DNA of 64,000 nt. It comes from an uncultured Peptococcaceae bacterium (GTDB taxonomy: Bacteria > Bacillota > Peptococcia > Peptococcales > Peptococcaceae). Below the pieces are notes generated by a model that was not told where the DNA came from, did no database searches, and worked only from the letters and a program-made list of their open reading frames with translations. The translations under genes were made by a program, and so were the position numbers. The stretch spans positions 1 through 64,000 of the forward strand of contig CAMYDW010000005.1 in the NCBI GenBank assembly GCA_947254645.1, in the 5' to 3' direction. Of this stretch, positions 51,919 through 59,991 are shown one piece after another (position 1 is the stretch's first letter; the number at the start of each line of letters is the position of its first letter).

Positions 51919-52667
51919 CAGCCAAATCTCCCTGTGATGTAATCTTCTGTACGTGAATCTCTCGGTACGGAAAAAAGTGTTTCTGTGTTATTGTATTCAA
52001 TTAAATCACCAAGCAAAAAGAACGCCGTTTTATCTGATATACGTACAGCCTGCTGCATATTATGAGTTACTATAATAATCGTATAGTTTTCTGCTAATTG
52101 CAACACCAACTCTTCAATTTTTGCTGTGGAAATAGGATCCAACGCACTGGTCGGCTCATCCATTAACAATACTTCAGGATTAACAGCTAAAGCACGAGCA
52201 ATACAGAGACGCTGTTGTTGTCCACCAGATAGTCCTAACGCAGAGCGCTTTAATCGATCTTTGACTTCATCCCAGATAGCAGCATCACGCAATGATTTTT
52301 CAACAATTTCGTCCACCTGTACCTTTGAACGGATTCCATGCGTACGAGGGCCATAGGCCACATTATCATAAATGCTCATTGGAAAGGGATTGGGTTTTTG
52401 AAAAACCATCCCCACTCGTTTACGAAGGTGATTCACGTCCATTGATTCATAAATATTTTCACCATCTAGCAAAATCCGACCTTCGACTTTACAATGCTCT
52501 ATCATATCATTCATACGATTTAATGATTTTAGTAATGTCGATTTACCACAACCAGATGGTCCAATAAAAGCAGTCACCTCATTGGCAGCAATTGATAAAT
52601 TAATATCATGCAACGCATGAAAATCACCATAATATAATTGTAAATTTTCTATATCAAACTTTCCCAT
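51918..52667 (-). CDS. pstB: Phosphate ABC transporter ATP-binding protein
   Basis: ATPase of the high-affinity phosphate importer. The 249 residues show Walker A GPSGCGKST (36-44), the ABC signature LSGGQQQR, Walker B LLMDEPTSALD, and the HNMQQA switch region. GGGAG precedes the ATG, one base after pstA. Confidence 0.97.
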   Translation of the reverse strand: MGKFDIENLQLYYGDFHALHDINLSIAANEVTAFIGPSGCGKSTLLKSLNRMNDMIEHCKVEGRILLDGENIYESMDVNHLRKRVGMVFQKPNPFPMSIYDNVAYGPRTHGIRSKVQVDEIVEKSLRDAAIWDEVKDRLKRSALGLSGGQQQRLCIARALAVNPEVLLMDEPTSALDPISTAKIEELVLQLAENYTIIIVTHNMQQAVRISDKTAFFLLGDLIEYNNTETLFSVPRDSRTEDYITGRFG

Positions 52668-52668
52668 A

Positions 52669-53514
52669 TTAATGCTCCCTATTCAAAAATTTTGCAGCAG
52701 CTTCTGCTAATAAATTCAAGCCAATCACAATAAATAAAAGCACGACTGCTGTTGCATAGGTTTGATGAAGAAAAAGGCCTTCTCCAGAAATAACATACAT
52801 ATGCACCGCCAAGCTACGTGCTGAATCTGAAGTTGCCATGGCCACTTTTGCCACAGTCCCTGCGGTAAAAATCAATGCCGCTGATTCGCCAACAATTCGC
52901 CCAATACTCAAAATGACCCCAGATAAAATACCAGGCATGGCCGCTGGTAAGACCACTTGCATAATCGTACGCAATTTGCCTGCCCCTAAGCCATAACTGC
53001 CTTCTCTATAGCTATTTGGCACCATAACTAAGGCCTCTTCTGTGGTACGTAAAATAATAGGCAACACCATAATAGCGAGGGTTAAACTACCTGATAAAAG
53101 AGATAACCCCAAATGACAGAACTTCACAAAAAAAATGGCACCAAACAACCCATAAACGATGGATGGAATACCAGTAAGGGTTTCCGCTGTTAATCGAATC
53201 AACCAAATAAATCGATTATTTTGCTTGGCGTATTCGACTAGATAAATTGCTCCACCAATCCCCATCGGCAAAGCCACAATAAGGGTCACGATGACAATAA
53301 ACAATGTATTGATAAAAGCTGGCAGCAGCGACACATTTTCAGAGGTATATGTCCAAGCAAATAATGACGGGGTGATGTATGGAATCCCTTTGACTAAAAT
53401 GTAGCCAACTATCGCCATAATCGTCAAAAAAGTAAGACCTGCAGCCAAATGTACCAGCGAGGACATCACGATGGAGAACAAACTTTTTTTATGATCCGAC
53501 TTTTGCTTAACCAT
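52669..53514 (-). CDS. pstA: Phosphate ABC transporter permease PstA
   Basis: Inner-membrane subunit of the phosphate importer. ATG 53514 lies 8 bases from AGAGG and is preferred over GTG 53523. The 281 residues have six helices and the permease EAA-like loop (YREGSYGLGAGKLRTI). Overlaps pstC by 8 bases. Confidence 0.95.
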   Translation of the reverse strand: MVKQKSDHKKSLFSIVMSSLVHLAAGLTFLTIMAIVGYILVKGIPYITPSLFAWTYTSENVSLLPAFINTLFIVIVTLIVALPMGIGGAIYLVEYAKQNNRFIWLIRLTAETLTGIPSIVYGLFGAIFFVKFCHLGLSLLSGSLTLAIMVLPIILRTTEEALVMVPNSYREGSYGLGAGKLRTIMQVVLPAAMPGILSGVILSIGRIVGESAALIFTAGTVAKVAMATSDSARSLAVHMYVISGEGLFLHQTYATAVVLLFIVIGLNLLAEAAAKFLNREH

Positions 53515-54403
53515 GTCGCTCACCTCTTTTTAAAAGCGCTAAAACCAGATTAATGAGAAGAATAAATACAAATAAAATGACGGCTGTACCAATAAGCGCC
53601 TGACGATGTAAATCAGTGGCATAGCCCATTTCTAGCACAATGTTCGTGGTCATCGTTCGCACGCCATCTAGCAGGCTTTGTGGAATCATGACTTGATTGC
53701 CAGCAACCATGATCACAGCCATGGTTTCACCTATTGCACGCCCCAACCCTAAAACAATACCTGTTAAGATACCTGATTTAGCCGCTGGAACCATGACTAG
53801 AAAAATACTTCTTTCGTGGCTCGCTCCTAAACCAATGCTGGCTTCATAGTAGCTTGTTGGCACTGAACGAATAGACGTTTCTGCCATACTAATAATGGTT
53901 GGCAAAATCATCATGCCAAGTAAAATAGCCGCTGCCAACACACTCAGTCCACGTCCTCCAAAACTTTCTCTAATCCAAGGCACCAAAACCATTAAACCAA
54001 AAAAGCCATAAACCACAGAAGGAATACCTGCCAATAATTGTACGCCTGATTTAAAAAACCGATAATATTGAGCTGAACAATAATACACCATGTAAATAGC
54101 AGTGAGCACACCAATAGGTACACCTATAATCAGTGCACCTATTGTCACATACACACTCCCAACAATCATTGGGAAAATGGAGAAAAGATGGTTGGTTGGC
54201 CGCCACTCCATCCCAGTTAAAAATTGCCACAAACCAATTTCTTTAATTGCTGGTAGACCATTTGAAAAGAGAAAAAGACAGATGATTGCCACTGCAATAA
54301 CAGACAAGCTGGCAGCCGCTAAAAAAATACCATGCATGCCTTTTTCTAATAATTGATTTGACGATTTTTTATGCTTCATCGTGTTTGATACCTTGCCACT
54401 CAT
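53507..54403 (-). CDS. pstC: Phosphate ABC transporter permease PstC
   Basis: Partner permease of PstA. The 298 residues have six helices and the loop YYEASIGLGASHERSI. The ATG at 54403 has AGGAG upstream and overlaps the end of pstS by 35 bases. Confidence 0.95.
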   Translation of the reverse strand: MSGKVSNTMKHKKSSNQLLEKGMHGIFLAAASLSVIAVAIICLFLFSNGLPAIKEIGLWQFLTGMEWRPTNHLFSIFPMIVGSVYVTIGALIIGVPIGVLTAIYMVYYCSAQYYRFFKSGVQLLAGIPSVVYGFFGLMVLVPWIRESFGGRGLSVLAAAILLGMMILPTIISMAETSIRSVPTSYYEASIGLGASHERSIFLVMVPAAKSGILTGIVLGLGRAIGETMAVIMVAGNQVMIPQSLLDGVRTMTTNIVLEMGYATDLHRQALIGTAVILFVFILLINLVLALLKRGERHG

Positions 54404-55271
54404 TGATTTCTCCTAAATAAATACTTTTTACTTCTTTCGCAGTCATATTTTTAATAGGGTTGTCATTATTGACGATGACAGCAATACCATCTTGCGCAAT
54501 AGATTGAACCGTTAGCGCTTCTTTTGTTTCGGCACCTTTTAACGCGCGTGATGCCATCCCGATATCGCAAGTTCCATCAATAGTATTTGTAATCCCTGTT
54601 GAAGAGTCACTTTGTTGAATTTCAATACTAACATCTGGATTAACCTTTATATAAGCTTCTTTTAGCTTTTCCATAATTGGCGTAATAGAGCTAGAGCCAG
54701 AAACAACCAGCTTCCCTTTCAAGCCACTCTTTTTTTCATAAGCTGCGCCATCATCGCTGCCAACATAGCCAGCATCTTGAATAATTTGTTGACCATTTTT
54801 ACTCATCATGTAGGCAACAAAATCTTGACCAATCTCAGATAATCCTTCTTTATAGACGATGTTAAGGGGTCTAGATATCTTATATTCACCGGATTTGATG
54901 GTTTCAGGGCTTGGTTTTACCCCATCAATGGCAACTGTTCTAATCGTATCATTGACAGAGCCTAATGAGATATAACCCACTGCATAACTATCTTGAGCAA
55001 CTGTTGTCATCATCACGCTTGTGTTGTTTGTTTCAACAATAGAGGTGCTTGTTTTATCTACTTTCTTCCCATTTTCCTCTACTTCTATCCCTAACAATTC
55101 AATGAAAGCGCCTCGTGTACCAGAACCATTTTCTCGTGTTGTTGCATGAATACTTTTTGACCAATCAAAAGCATCCGCTTTTCCACCGTTTTCTGTTGCG
55201 CCGTTCCCGCAACCAGCTAACACACCGACACATAAAAGCAGCGATAAACCGACCCATTTCCATTGTTTCAT
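54369..55271 (-). CDS. pstS: Phosphate-binding lipoprotein PstS
   Basis: Captures phosphate outside the membrane for PstCAB. The 300 residues have a lipoprotein signal (CVGVLAGCGNG), and the phosphate-binding loops are recognisable (VSGSSSITPIMEKL, EIQQSDSSTGI, RENGSGTRGAF). The domain order is circularly placed: the RENGSGTRG loop comes near the C-terminus of a linear PstS but is near residue 47 here, before the VSGSSS loop, as in two-copy or rearranged PstS forms. It is the first gene of the operon, behind PhoP-box-like repeats. Confidence 0.92.
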   Translation of the reverse strand: MKQWKWVGLSLLLCVGVLAGCGNGATENGGKADAFDWSKSIHATTRENGSGTRGAFIELLGIEVEENGKKVDKTSTSIVETNNTSVMMTTVAQDSYAVGYISLGSVNDTIRTVAIDGVKPSPETIKSGEYKISRPLNIVYKEGLSEIGQDFVAYMMSKNGQQIIQDAGYVGSDDGAAYEKKSGLKGKLVVSGSSSITPIMEKLKEAYIKVNPDVSIEIQQSDSSTGITNTIDGTCDIGMASRALKGAETKEALTVQSIAQDGIAVIVNNDNPIKNMTAKEVKSIYLGEINEWQGIKHDEA

Positions 55272-55336
55272 TCTTCAATTCCCTCTTTCTCTTATTTGTT
55301 GAACTGGTTTCTATAGTCTTGATGATAATGTACCAG

Positions 55337-55376
55337 TGTAAAATGAAAAACGGCTTTTATGTTAAATCTATGTAAA
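55337..55376 (-). promoter_or_regulatory. PhoP-box-like direct repeats upstream of pstS
   Basis: On the minus strand TTTACA (55376-55371) and TTAACA (55365-55360) are spaced by 5 bases, the 11-base periodicity of Gram-positive PhoP boxes, with a further TTTACA at 55342-55337. A weak -10 (TACATT) follows. It is expected to be activated by the phoP product under phosphate limitation. Confidence 0.65.
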
Positions 55377-55390
55377 ATCATCTTTTAATA

Positions 55391-55426
55391 AAAAAAGATG
55401 CATGGGAAAACCCAAAGCATCTTTTT
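55391..55426. terminator. Terminator between the microgene and pstS
   Basis: AAAAAGATGC and its complement enclose ATGGGAAAACCCAAA, with flanking A and T runs. Confidence 0.82.
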
Positions 55427-55441
55427 CATTTATTCTTTTAT

Positions 55442-55528
55442 TAAGCGGAATGAGGCCGATGAAAAACAACGGAACATAATGCAACCAATAGCAGTAGGAT
55501 GAGCTTCCAGCTAATCTGTTTTTTCCAT
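55442..55528 (-). pseudogene. Frame-disrupted small membrane-peptide microgene
   Basis: ATG at 55528 lies 6 bases after AAGGAG, but the frame meets a stop after five codons. Skipping one A of the A6 run right after it gives a 28-residue peptide MEKQISWKLILLLLVALC.. with one membrane helix and a stop at 55442. Alternatively a 48-61 residue frame starts upstream (GTG at about 55587 or ATG 55626). It has its own promoter-like TATAAT, operator-like palindrome and terminator. I recognise no family; transcriptional slippage or a mutated gene are both possible. Confidence 0.4.
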
Positions 55529-55541
55529 ACCTTTCTCCTTT

Positions 55542-55569
55542 GTGAGCGCTCACGAGCTACTTCATTATA
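55542..55569 (-). promoter_or_regulatory. TATAAT box with lac-operator-like palindrome
   Basis: TATAAT at 55569-55564 is followed ten bases later by the perfect palindrome GTGAGCGCTCAC (55553-55542), identical to the core of the ideal symmetric lac operator. It would span about +4 to +15, a typical LacI-family repressor position. The -35 is poor. Confidence 0.55.
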
Positions 55570-55625
55570 ATAGCACAATTCAGCCACATCACTCCTATAG
55601 AAATACATGACATTAAATTTTCTCA

Positions 55626-55660
55626 ATAAAAAAAGTATCTGCCTTTCAGACAGATACCTT
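55626..55660 (-). terminator. Terminator of pbuX-xpt
   Basis: GTATCTG and CAGATAC arms around a 9-base loop, followed by T7 on the minus strand. Confidence 0.8.
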
Positions 55661-55668
55661 TTTATATT

Positions 55669-56247
55669 TTATTCAGCGTTTTCAAAAATAACACTATCAT
55701 CAGTAAAGGATGCAATACGTGCTTGACTATAGACATCATAGCCCATTGCACGATATTTATCCCCACCACCTTGAAATACCTTTTCAATGGCAATACCGAT
55801 TCCCACCACATCAGCACCAGATTGAGCACATACATCTAACATGCCACCAAGGGCCTGTCCTACAGCAAGGAAATCATCGATTAAAAGCACCTTGTCCTCT
55901 GTTGTAAGAAATTTCTTGTCCACACGGATGCTATACTCTTTTTTCTTGGTGTAAGAGTAAACCTTACTCGTATACACCTCATCGCCAAGGGTGGCAGATT
56001 CTGTTTTCTTAGCAAAAACAACTGGCACACCCAAATAATGTGCTGCTGCAAATGCCACTGCGATGCCAGAAACCTCGAGAGTGAAAACTTTAGTAATACC
56101 AGAATTTGCAAAATGCTCTGCAAAATCTTTGCCCATTTCCATAAATAAAGCAGTGTCAATCTGATGGTTCAAAAAATGATCGACCTTTAAGATGTTGCCA
56201 GGCAAAACACGCCCTTCACTTTTAATTTTTTCCTCTAAAAGCTTCAT
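55669..56247 (-). CDS. xpt: Xanthine phosphoribosyltransferase
   Basis: Salvages xanthine to XMP with PRPP. The 192 residues have the PRPP loop VLLIDDFLAVGQA and a Xpt-type N-terminus (MKLLEEKIKSEGRVLPGNILKVD, shown in part). The ATG overlaps the pbuX stop by one base. Unlike many Bacillota xpt-pbuX operons, the permease comes first and no purine riboswitch is seen upstream. Confidence 0.94.
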   Translation of the reverse strand: MKLLEEKIKSEGRVLPGNILKVDHFLNHQIDTALFMEMGKDFAEHFANSGITKVFTLEVSGIAVAFAAAHYLGVPVVFAKKTESATLGDEVYTSKVYSYTKKKEYSIRVDKKFLTTEDKVLLIDDFLAVGQALGGMLDVCAQSGADVVGIGIAIEKVFQGGGDKYRAMGYDVYSQARIASFTDDSVIFENAE

Positions 56248-57578
56248 TATCTTTCATCCCTCTTTTCAACAAGTACCATATTTAAAATTAATGCCGCTAA
56301 TGTACCAGTAGAAATACCTGATGAGAAAATCATTTGAATTGCACTAGGAAGATTTTGTAGGATGTCTGGCTTCACAGTGACACCAATCCCAAGTGCAAAA
56401 GCCACTGAAATAATAAGCAATTCTCTATCTCCTAAATGAATAAAAGAAAGGGTCTTAATCCCTTGCGCCGCCACAAGGCCAAACATAATCACCCCTACAC
56501 CACCTAAAACAGCAGATGGCATGACAGCAATCAAGGCACTTAATTTAGGAAATACCCCTAAAAAAGCCAAAATAATCCCAGCTAAAATCATCACACGACG
56601 ACTTGCGACCTTTGTTAAGGTGATTAAGCCAACATTTTGTGAGAAAGCAGTGTTTGGTCCTGCACCAAACAAGCCTGAAATAGCGGAACCAATCCCATCA
56701 CAAAGCACCCCTGAAGCAACTCTGTCGCTAGAAAGCTTTTGATTTGAAGATTCGCCAATCGCAATCATAATCCCTACTGTCCCAATCGTGGAAACCAAGA
56801 AAGCTGGCACAAAAGCTAAAGTAGAAGCCAAATCAAAATGAAAACCATATTGTAAGATTCTTGGAAAAGCAATCCATTTTGCATCTGCCACTGCTTGTAA
56901 ATTAACCATCCCCATCGGAATACAAACAATATAACCTGCTACCATTCCAATGAATACAGCAGCAGTACTCATAATCCCTTTTCCAAAATGATGCAAAAAT
57001 AAAGTAAATAACATAATAGAGAAAGCGACACCAAGATTTTTTAATGAACCGTAATCTTGTGCACCCACGCCCCCAGCTGCCCAGTCAATACTAACAGGCA
57101 ACAAGGTAATACCAATTAAGCTGACTACTGTCCCGGTAATAAGTGGCGGAAAGAACTTCATTAAGGGCTTAATAAAACGACTCAAAATCACTTCTACTAA
57201 AGAGCCTGTGATTGTCGCAGTAATAATCCCAGCAATACCAAACTGACTCCCAACACTAATGGATGGATTTACAAAAGTAAAGTCCGTCCCCATCATACCT
57301 GGCACCCTTGATCCAATAGGTCCCACTCCTCGTGATTGAAGAATTGTGGTAATCCCAGAAGCAAAGATGGTTGCACTCACCATAATAGAGGTTTGTTCAA
57401 CACTAAAATTTAATACCGCACACACCACCAAGGGCACCGCAATAATCCCCGCAAAGGCTGCTAAGATATGTTGGAGCGCCAATACCAAAGACATCGCAAA
57501 AGGTGGCTTATCATCAATACCGTAAAGGAGGCGGTCTGTTTTACTCTCAGCACCATCATTCATCATTTTTTCTTCCAT
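56247..57578 (-). CDS. pbuX: Xanthine/uracil NCS2 permease
   Basis: Nucleobase:cation symporter. The 443 residues have about 12-14 helices, with the NCS2 motifs GAGPNTAFSQNVGLITLTKVASR (in part) and IGSRVPGMMGTDFTFV. The pairing with xpt makes xanthine the likely substrate; uric acid permeases are similar. Start ATG 57578; an inner ATG is four codons on. Confidence 0.92.
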   Translation of the reverse strand: MEEKMMNDGAESKTDRLLYGIDDKPPFAMSLVLALQHILAAFAGIIAVPLVVCAVLNFSVEQTSIMVSATIFASGITTILQSRGVGPIGSRVPGMMGTDFTFVNPSISVGSQFGIAGIITATITGSLVEVILSRFIKPLMKFFPPLITGTVVSLIGITLLPVSIDWAAGGVGAQDYGSLKNLGVAFSIMLFTLFLHHFGKGIMSTAAVFIGMVAGYIVCIPMGMVNLQAVADAKWIAFPRILQYGFHFDLASTLAFVPAFLVSTIGTVGIMIAIGESSNQKLSSDRVASGVLCDGIGSAISGLFGAGPNTAFSQNVGLITLTKVASRRVMILAGIILAFLGVFPKLSALIAVMPSAVLGGVGVIMFGLVAAQGIKTLSFIHLGDRELLIISVAFALGIGVTVKPDILQNLPSAIQMIFSSGISTGTLAALILNMVLVEKRDER

Positions 57579-57629
57579 TATTCTCTCCCCAGCAAATTAT
57601 TTATAAATATTAATAAATTCAAGGATATT

Positions 57630-57635
57630 ATTATA
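57630..57635 (-). promoter_or_regulatory. -10 box of pbuX-xpt
   Basis: Perfect TATAAT about 52 bases before the ATG; the -35 region is weak (TTATTG, 16-base spacer). The 57-base leader is too short for a purine aptamer. Confidence 0.5.
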
Positions 57636-57737
57636 TCAAATAACAAATCATCAATAAATAACAAATGCAGATTTTCTATCACAAAAAAATATATATTAAA
57701 CAAAATCTTTAGCAATCATTTTGATGCCACTAATAAT

Positions 57738-57786
57738 TTTATAAATAAAAAAACAGATAAATTTCTAAGTTGAAATTTATCTGTTT
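57738..57786 (-). terminator. Terminator of the tRNA operon
   Basis: Perfect 15-bp stem (AAACAGATAAATTTC and complement) followed by T7 on the minus strand, just after tRNA-Met. Confidence 0.92.
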
Positions 57787-57791
57787 ACTGA

Positions 57792-57865
57792 TGGCGGCAC
57801 AGGGACTTGAACCCCGGACACTACGGGTATGAACCGTATGCTCTAGCCAGCTGAGCTATGCCGCC
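57792..57865 (-). tRNA. tRNA-Met (CAT), elongator
   Basis: Cloverleaf on the minus strand: acceptor GGCGGCA/TGCCGCC, D arm GCTCAG, anticodon loop with CAT (GGTTCATACCC), T arm GGGGTTCAAGTCCC. A73 is the discriminator; CCA is not encoded. Elongator rather than initiator because the first pair is a normal G-C. A tRNA-Ile with modified C34 would also read CAT. Confidence 0.93.
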
Positions 57866-57868
57866 ATA

Positions 57869-57941
57869 AGCTGATAACCAGAGTTGAACTGGTGACCTCC
57901 ACCTTACCAAGGTGGCGCTCTACCAACTGAGCTATATCAGC
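57869..57941 (-). tRNA. tRNA-Thr (GGT)
   Basis: Acceptor GCTGATA/TATCAGC, anticodon loop CTTGGTAAG, T arm CCAGTTCAACTCTGG; 73 bases. CCA is not encoded. It lies 3 bases upstream of tRNA-Met in the transcript. Confidence 0.94.
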
Positions 57942-57945
57942 AAGA

Positions 57946-58018
57946 TTGCGGGGACAGGACTTGAACCTGCGACCTTCGGGTTATGAGCCCGACGAGCTGC
58001 CAACTGCTCCACCCCGCG
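57946..58018 (-). tRNA. tRNA-fMet (CAT), initiator
   Basis: Initiator marks: mismatched C1-A72 at the acceptor end (CGCGGGG/CCCCGCA) and three G-C pairs in the anticodon stem (GGGCTCATAACCC). T arm GCAGGTTCAAGTCCTG; 73 bases, CCA not encoded. Confidence 0.95.
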
Positions 58019-58029
58019 GCATTATAAAA

Positions 58030-58112
58030 TGGAGGGAACAGGATTCGAACCTGTGAAAGCACAGCTAACGGATTTACAGTCCGTCCCCTTTGGCCAACTT
58101 GGGTATCCCTCC
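58030..58112 (-). tRNA. tRNA-Tyr (GTA)
   Basis: Acceptor GGAGGGA/TCCCTCC, anticodon loop ACTGTAAAT, a long variable arm (class II tRNA), 83 bases, A73. It is the first tRNA in the operon. Confidence 0.95.
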
Positions 58113-58156
58113 ATATGAAGCTTGTTGAACTTGCTTTAACTCAACCAGCGAAGATA

Positions 58157-58185
58157 ATATTACCATGCAATTCGCTGAATGTCAA
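58157..58185 (-). promoter_or_regulatory. Promoter of the tRNA operon
   Basis: Consensus TTGACA (58185-58180), 17-base spacer, TAATAT (58162-58157) on the minus strand. Confidence 0.85.
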
Positions 58186-58204
58186 TCGTTTTTGAAAAGT
58201 TTTT

Positions 58205-58732
58205 TTATTTTTTTTTAGTTTTTTTGCCAGAATGAATCATTTCATACAATTTTTGCCTAATATCATGGTCTAATTGAGCATCTAAAGGGTTGGATGCCTC
58301 TGGTATTTTTTTTAATTCTTGTCGACTCAGCGCTTTCTGATGGAAAACCATGCTGTGCAATTCCATCGCTGATAGTCGTAACCCACCTTGGGCAAGAACG
58401 GTTTCTTGCTCAAGGCGATCACTTGTGGCGACATAAATCTGTTGATGTCTTGGTAGTTGAGCCACCAAGCGCTCAATGGCCATATCTGCTGTACTGCCTT
58501 CTGCTGTAAAGATAATTTCAATATATGGATTTTCTACATAAGTGCCTCTATTGCCTTTAACACGCCAGCCATCAAAAACCAATATGGTATGAAAGCCGCT
58601 GGATACAGCATACTCTGTTAAATAATCAATTAATTTTTTGCGTGCTTCTTCTAAGGAGTCTTCACGCACATTAACCAATTCTGGCCAGGCGCCAATAATA
58701 TTATAACCGTCAACGACCAGATAGGTCTTCAT
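58205..58732 (-). CDS. YacP/Rae1-family NYN-domain endoribonuclease
   Basis: The 175 residues match YacP, whose Bacillus member Rae1 cleaves mRNA in the ribosome A site. NYN-domain acids are visible: Asp8 (LVVDGYNII), Asp in the ILVFDGW segment, the TADMAIERL and VATSDRLEQ motifs. GGAGG precedes the ATG one base after rlmB. The same rlmB-yacP order occurs in B. subtilis. Confidence 0.92.
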   Translation of the reverse strand: MKTYLVVDGYNIIGAWPELVNVREDSLEEARKKLIDYLTEYAVSSGFHTILVFDGWRVKGNRGTYVENPYIEIIFTAEGSTADMAIERLVAQLPRHQQIYVATSDRLEQETVLAQGGLRLSAMELHSMVFHQKALSRQELKKIPEASNPLDAQLDHDIRQKLYEMIHSGKKTKKK

Positions 58733-58733
58733 A

Positions 58734-59462
58734 CTATCCCTCCATACGTCTACTTATTTCAGAGAGCACTACCCCTGCAGCGACAGATGCATTCAGTGAA
58801 TTAATTTTTCCTCTCATAGGAATTGATACCGTAAAATCGCATTGTTGACTCACCAAGGGACGCATGCCATGGCCTTCATTACCAATGACAATCGCCAAGG
58901 CCCCTTCTAATTTAGCTTTATAGATGTTTTCTCCATCCATAGCCGTACCGCAAACCCATAGACCTTCCTTTTTTAAATCCTTAAGGGTCTGTGCAATATT
59001 GGCCACACGTGCCACAGGAATATATTGAATAGCCCCAGCAGCGGCTTTTGCAACGGTACCTGTTAAAGAAGCGGCTCGACGCTTCGGAATAATCAAGCCA
59101 TGTGCACCAAAGGCATCGGCATTACGCATAATGGCACCAAGATTGTGTGGATCTTCTATTTCATCCAAAACCAATACAATTGGTTTTTCCCTTTTTTCGC
59201 GTGCACGTTCTAAGATTTCTTGCCATTCCACAAAAGAGACTTCTGCAACAGAAGCATACACCCCTTGGTGATTTTGACCTTTAAATAACTGGTCCAACTT
59301 TTTTCGTTCTGCCTGCTGAACTGGTATTTGTCTTTCTCTTGCAAGTTGATAAATATCATCAATGATTTTATGCTTGGTCCCTTTTACAATATAGATTCTA
59401 TTGATTTCTGTCCCACTAATAATTGCTTCTTTGACAGGATTACGGCCATAAATTTCACTCAT
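58734..59462 (-). CDS. rlmB: 23S rRNA (guanosine-2'-O)-methyltransferase RlmB
   Basis: SpoU-family enzyme methylating G2251 of 23S rRNA. The 242 residues start at ATG 59462, overlapping the folA stop (ATGA); the longer frame to 59483 lacks a signal. N-terminal GRNPVKEAI, then the SPOUT motifs LDEIEDPHNLGAIMRNADAFG (in part), IVIGNEGHGMRPL and IPMRGKINSLNASVAAG. Confidence 0.94.
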   Translation of the reverse strand: MSEIYGRNPVKEAIISGTEINRIYIVKGTKHKIIDDIYQLARERQIPVQQAERKKLDQLFKGQNHQGVYASVAEVSFVEWQEILERAREKREKPIVLVLDEIEDPHNLGAIMRNADAFGAHGLIIPKRRAASLTGTVAKAAAGAIQYIPVARVANIAQTLKDLKKEGLWVCGTAMDGENIYKAKLEGALAIVIGNEGHGMRPLVSQQCDFTVSIPMRGKINSLNASVAAGVVLSEISRRMEG

Positions 59463-59983
59463 TGTTGATATGCCTCCAAACACTTAGGATTATTATTTTT
59501 AAAGTAACAAATTTTGAATGCTTTTCCCTTTTCTTCATCTTCTCGCAAAACCTCTGCCAACTCCCAGTCAACATTTTTTGCTAGATTCGGAAAATAACTG
59601 TCGACACTTTCATAAGCATATTCAAGACAAGTGACATAGCCACCTTTACAGTAAGGCAGCAAGGATTCATATAAGCTTGCCCCACCAAGAAGAAAGACAT
59701 CTTCTCGATTCAAGCGGGTAAGGGTCGCTTCTAGTTCTGAAATAGAATGGACTAATATCACATCGCCATTTGGGACAAAATCACAATCTCGAGTAAGAAC
59801 AATATTGACACGATTAGGCAAAGGTTTTTTATTTGGGAAACTTTCTAATGTCTTGCGCCCCATCACCACCACATGATTGGTTGTTGTTGCTTTAAAAAAC
59901 GCCATATCCTTTGACAAATGATCCAATAGGCCCCCTTGATAGCCAATGCCCCAATTGCTATCTGCTACAACAATAAACTCCAT
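59459..59983 (-). CDS. folA: Dihydrofolate reductase
   Basis: Regenerates tetrahydrofolate with NADPH. The 174 residues show the N-terminal NWGIGYQGGLLDHL, NHVVVMGRKTLESF and the VFLLGGASLYESLL segment. It follows thyA, which consumes methylene-THF and produces dihydrofolate, by 8 bases. AGGAG precedes the ATG. Confidence 0.95.
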   Translation of the reverse strand: MEFIVVADSNWGIGYQGGLLDHLSKDMAFFKATTTNHVVVMGRKTLESFPNKKPLPNRVNIVLTRDCDFVPNGDVILVHSISELEATLTRLNREDVFLLGGASLYESLLPYCKGGYVTCLEYAYESVDSYFPNLAKNVDWELAEVLREDEEKGKAFKICYFKNNNPKCLEAYQQ

Positions 59984-59991
59984 TGTTACTC

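Noticed and set aside
55368..55553. A 61-codon frame beside pstS.
   Set aside because: It crosses the terminator at 55391-55426 and has no RBS; the adjacent hydrophobic frame is more plausible.
55542..55553. A CcpA cre site at the palindrome.
   Set aside because: The sequence fits the lac-type core GTGAGCGCTCAC better than the cre consensus (WTGNAANCGNWNNCW), so catabolite control was not called.
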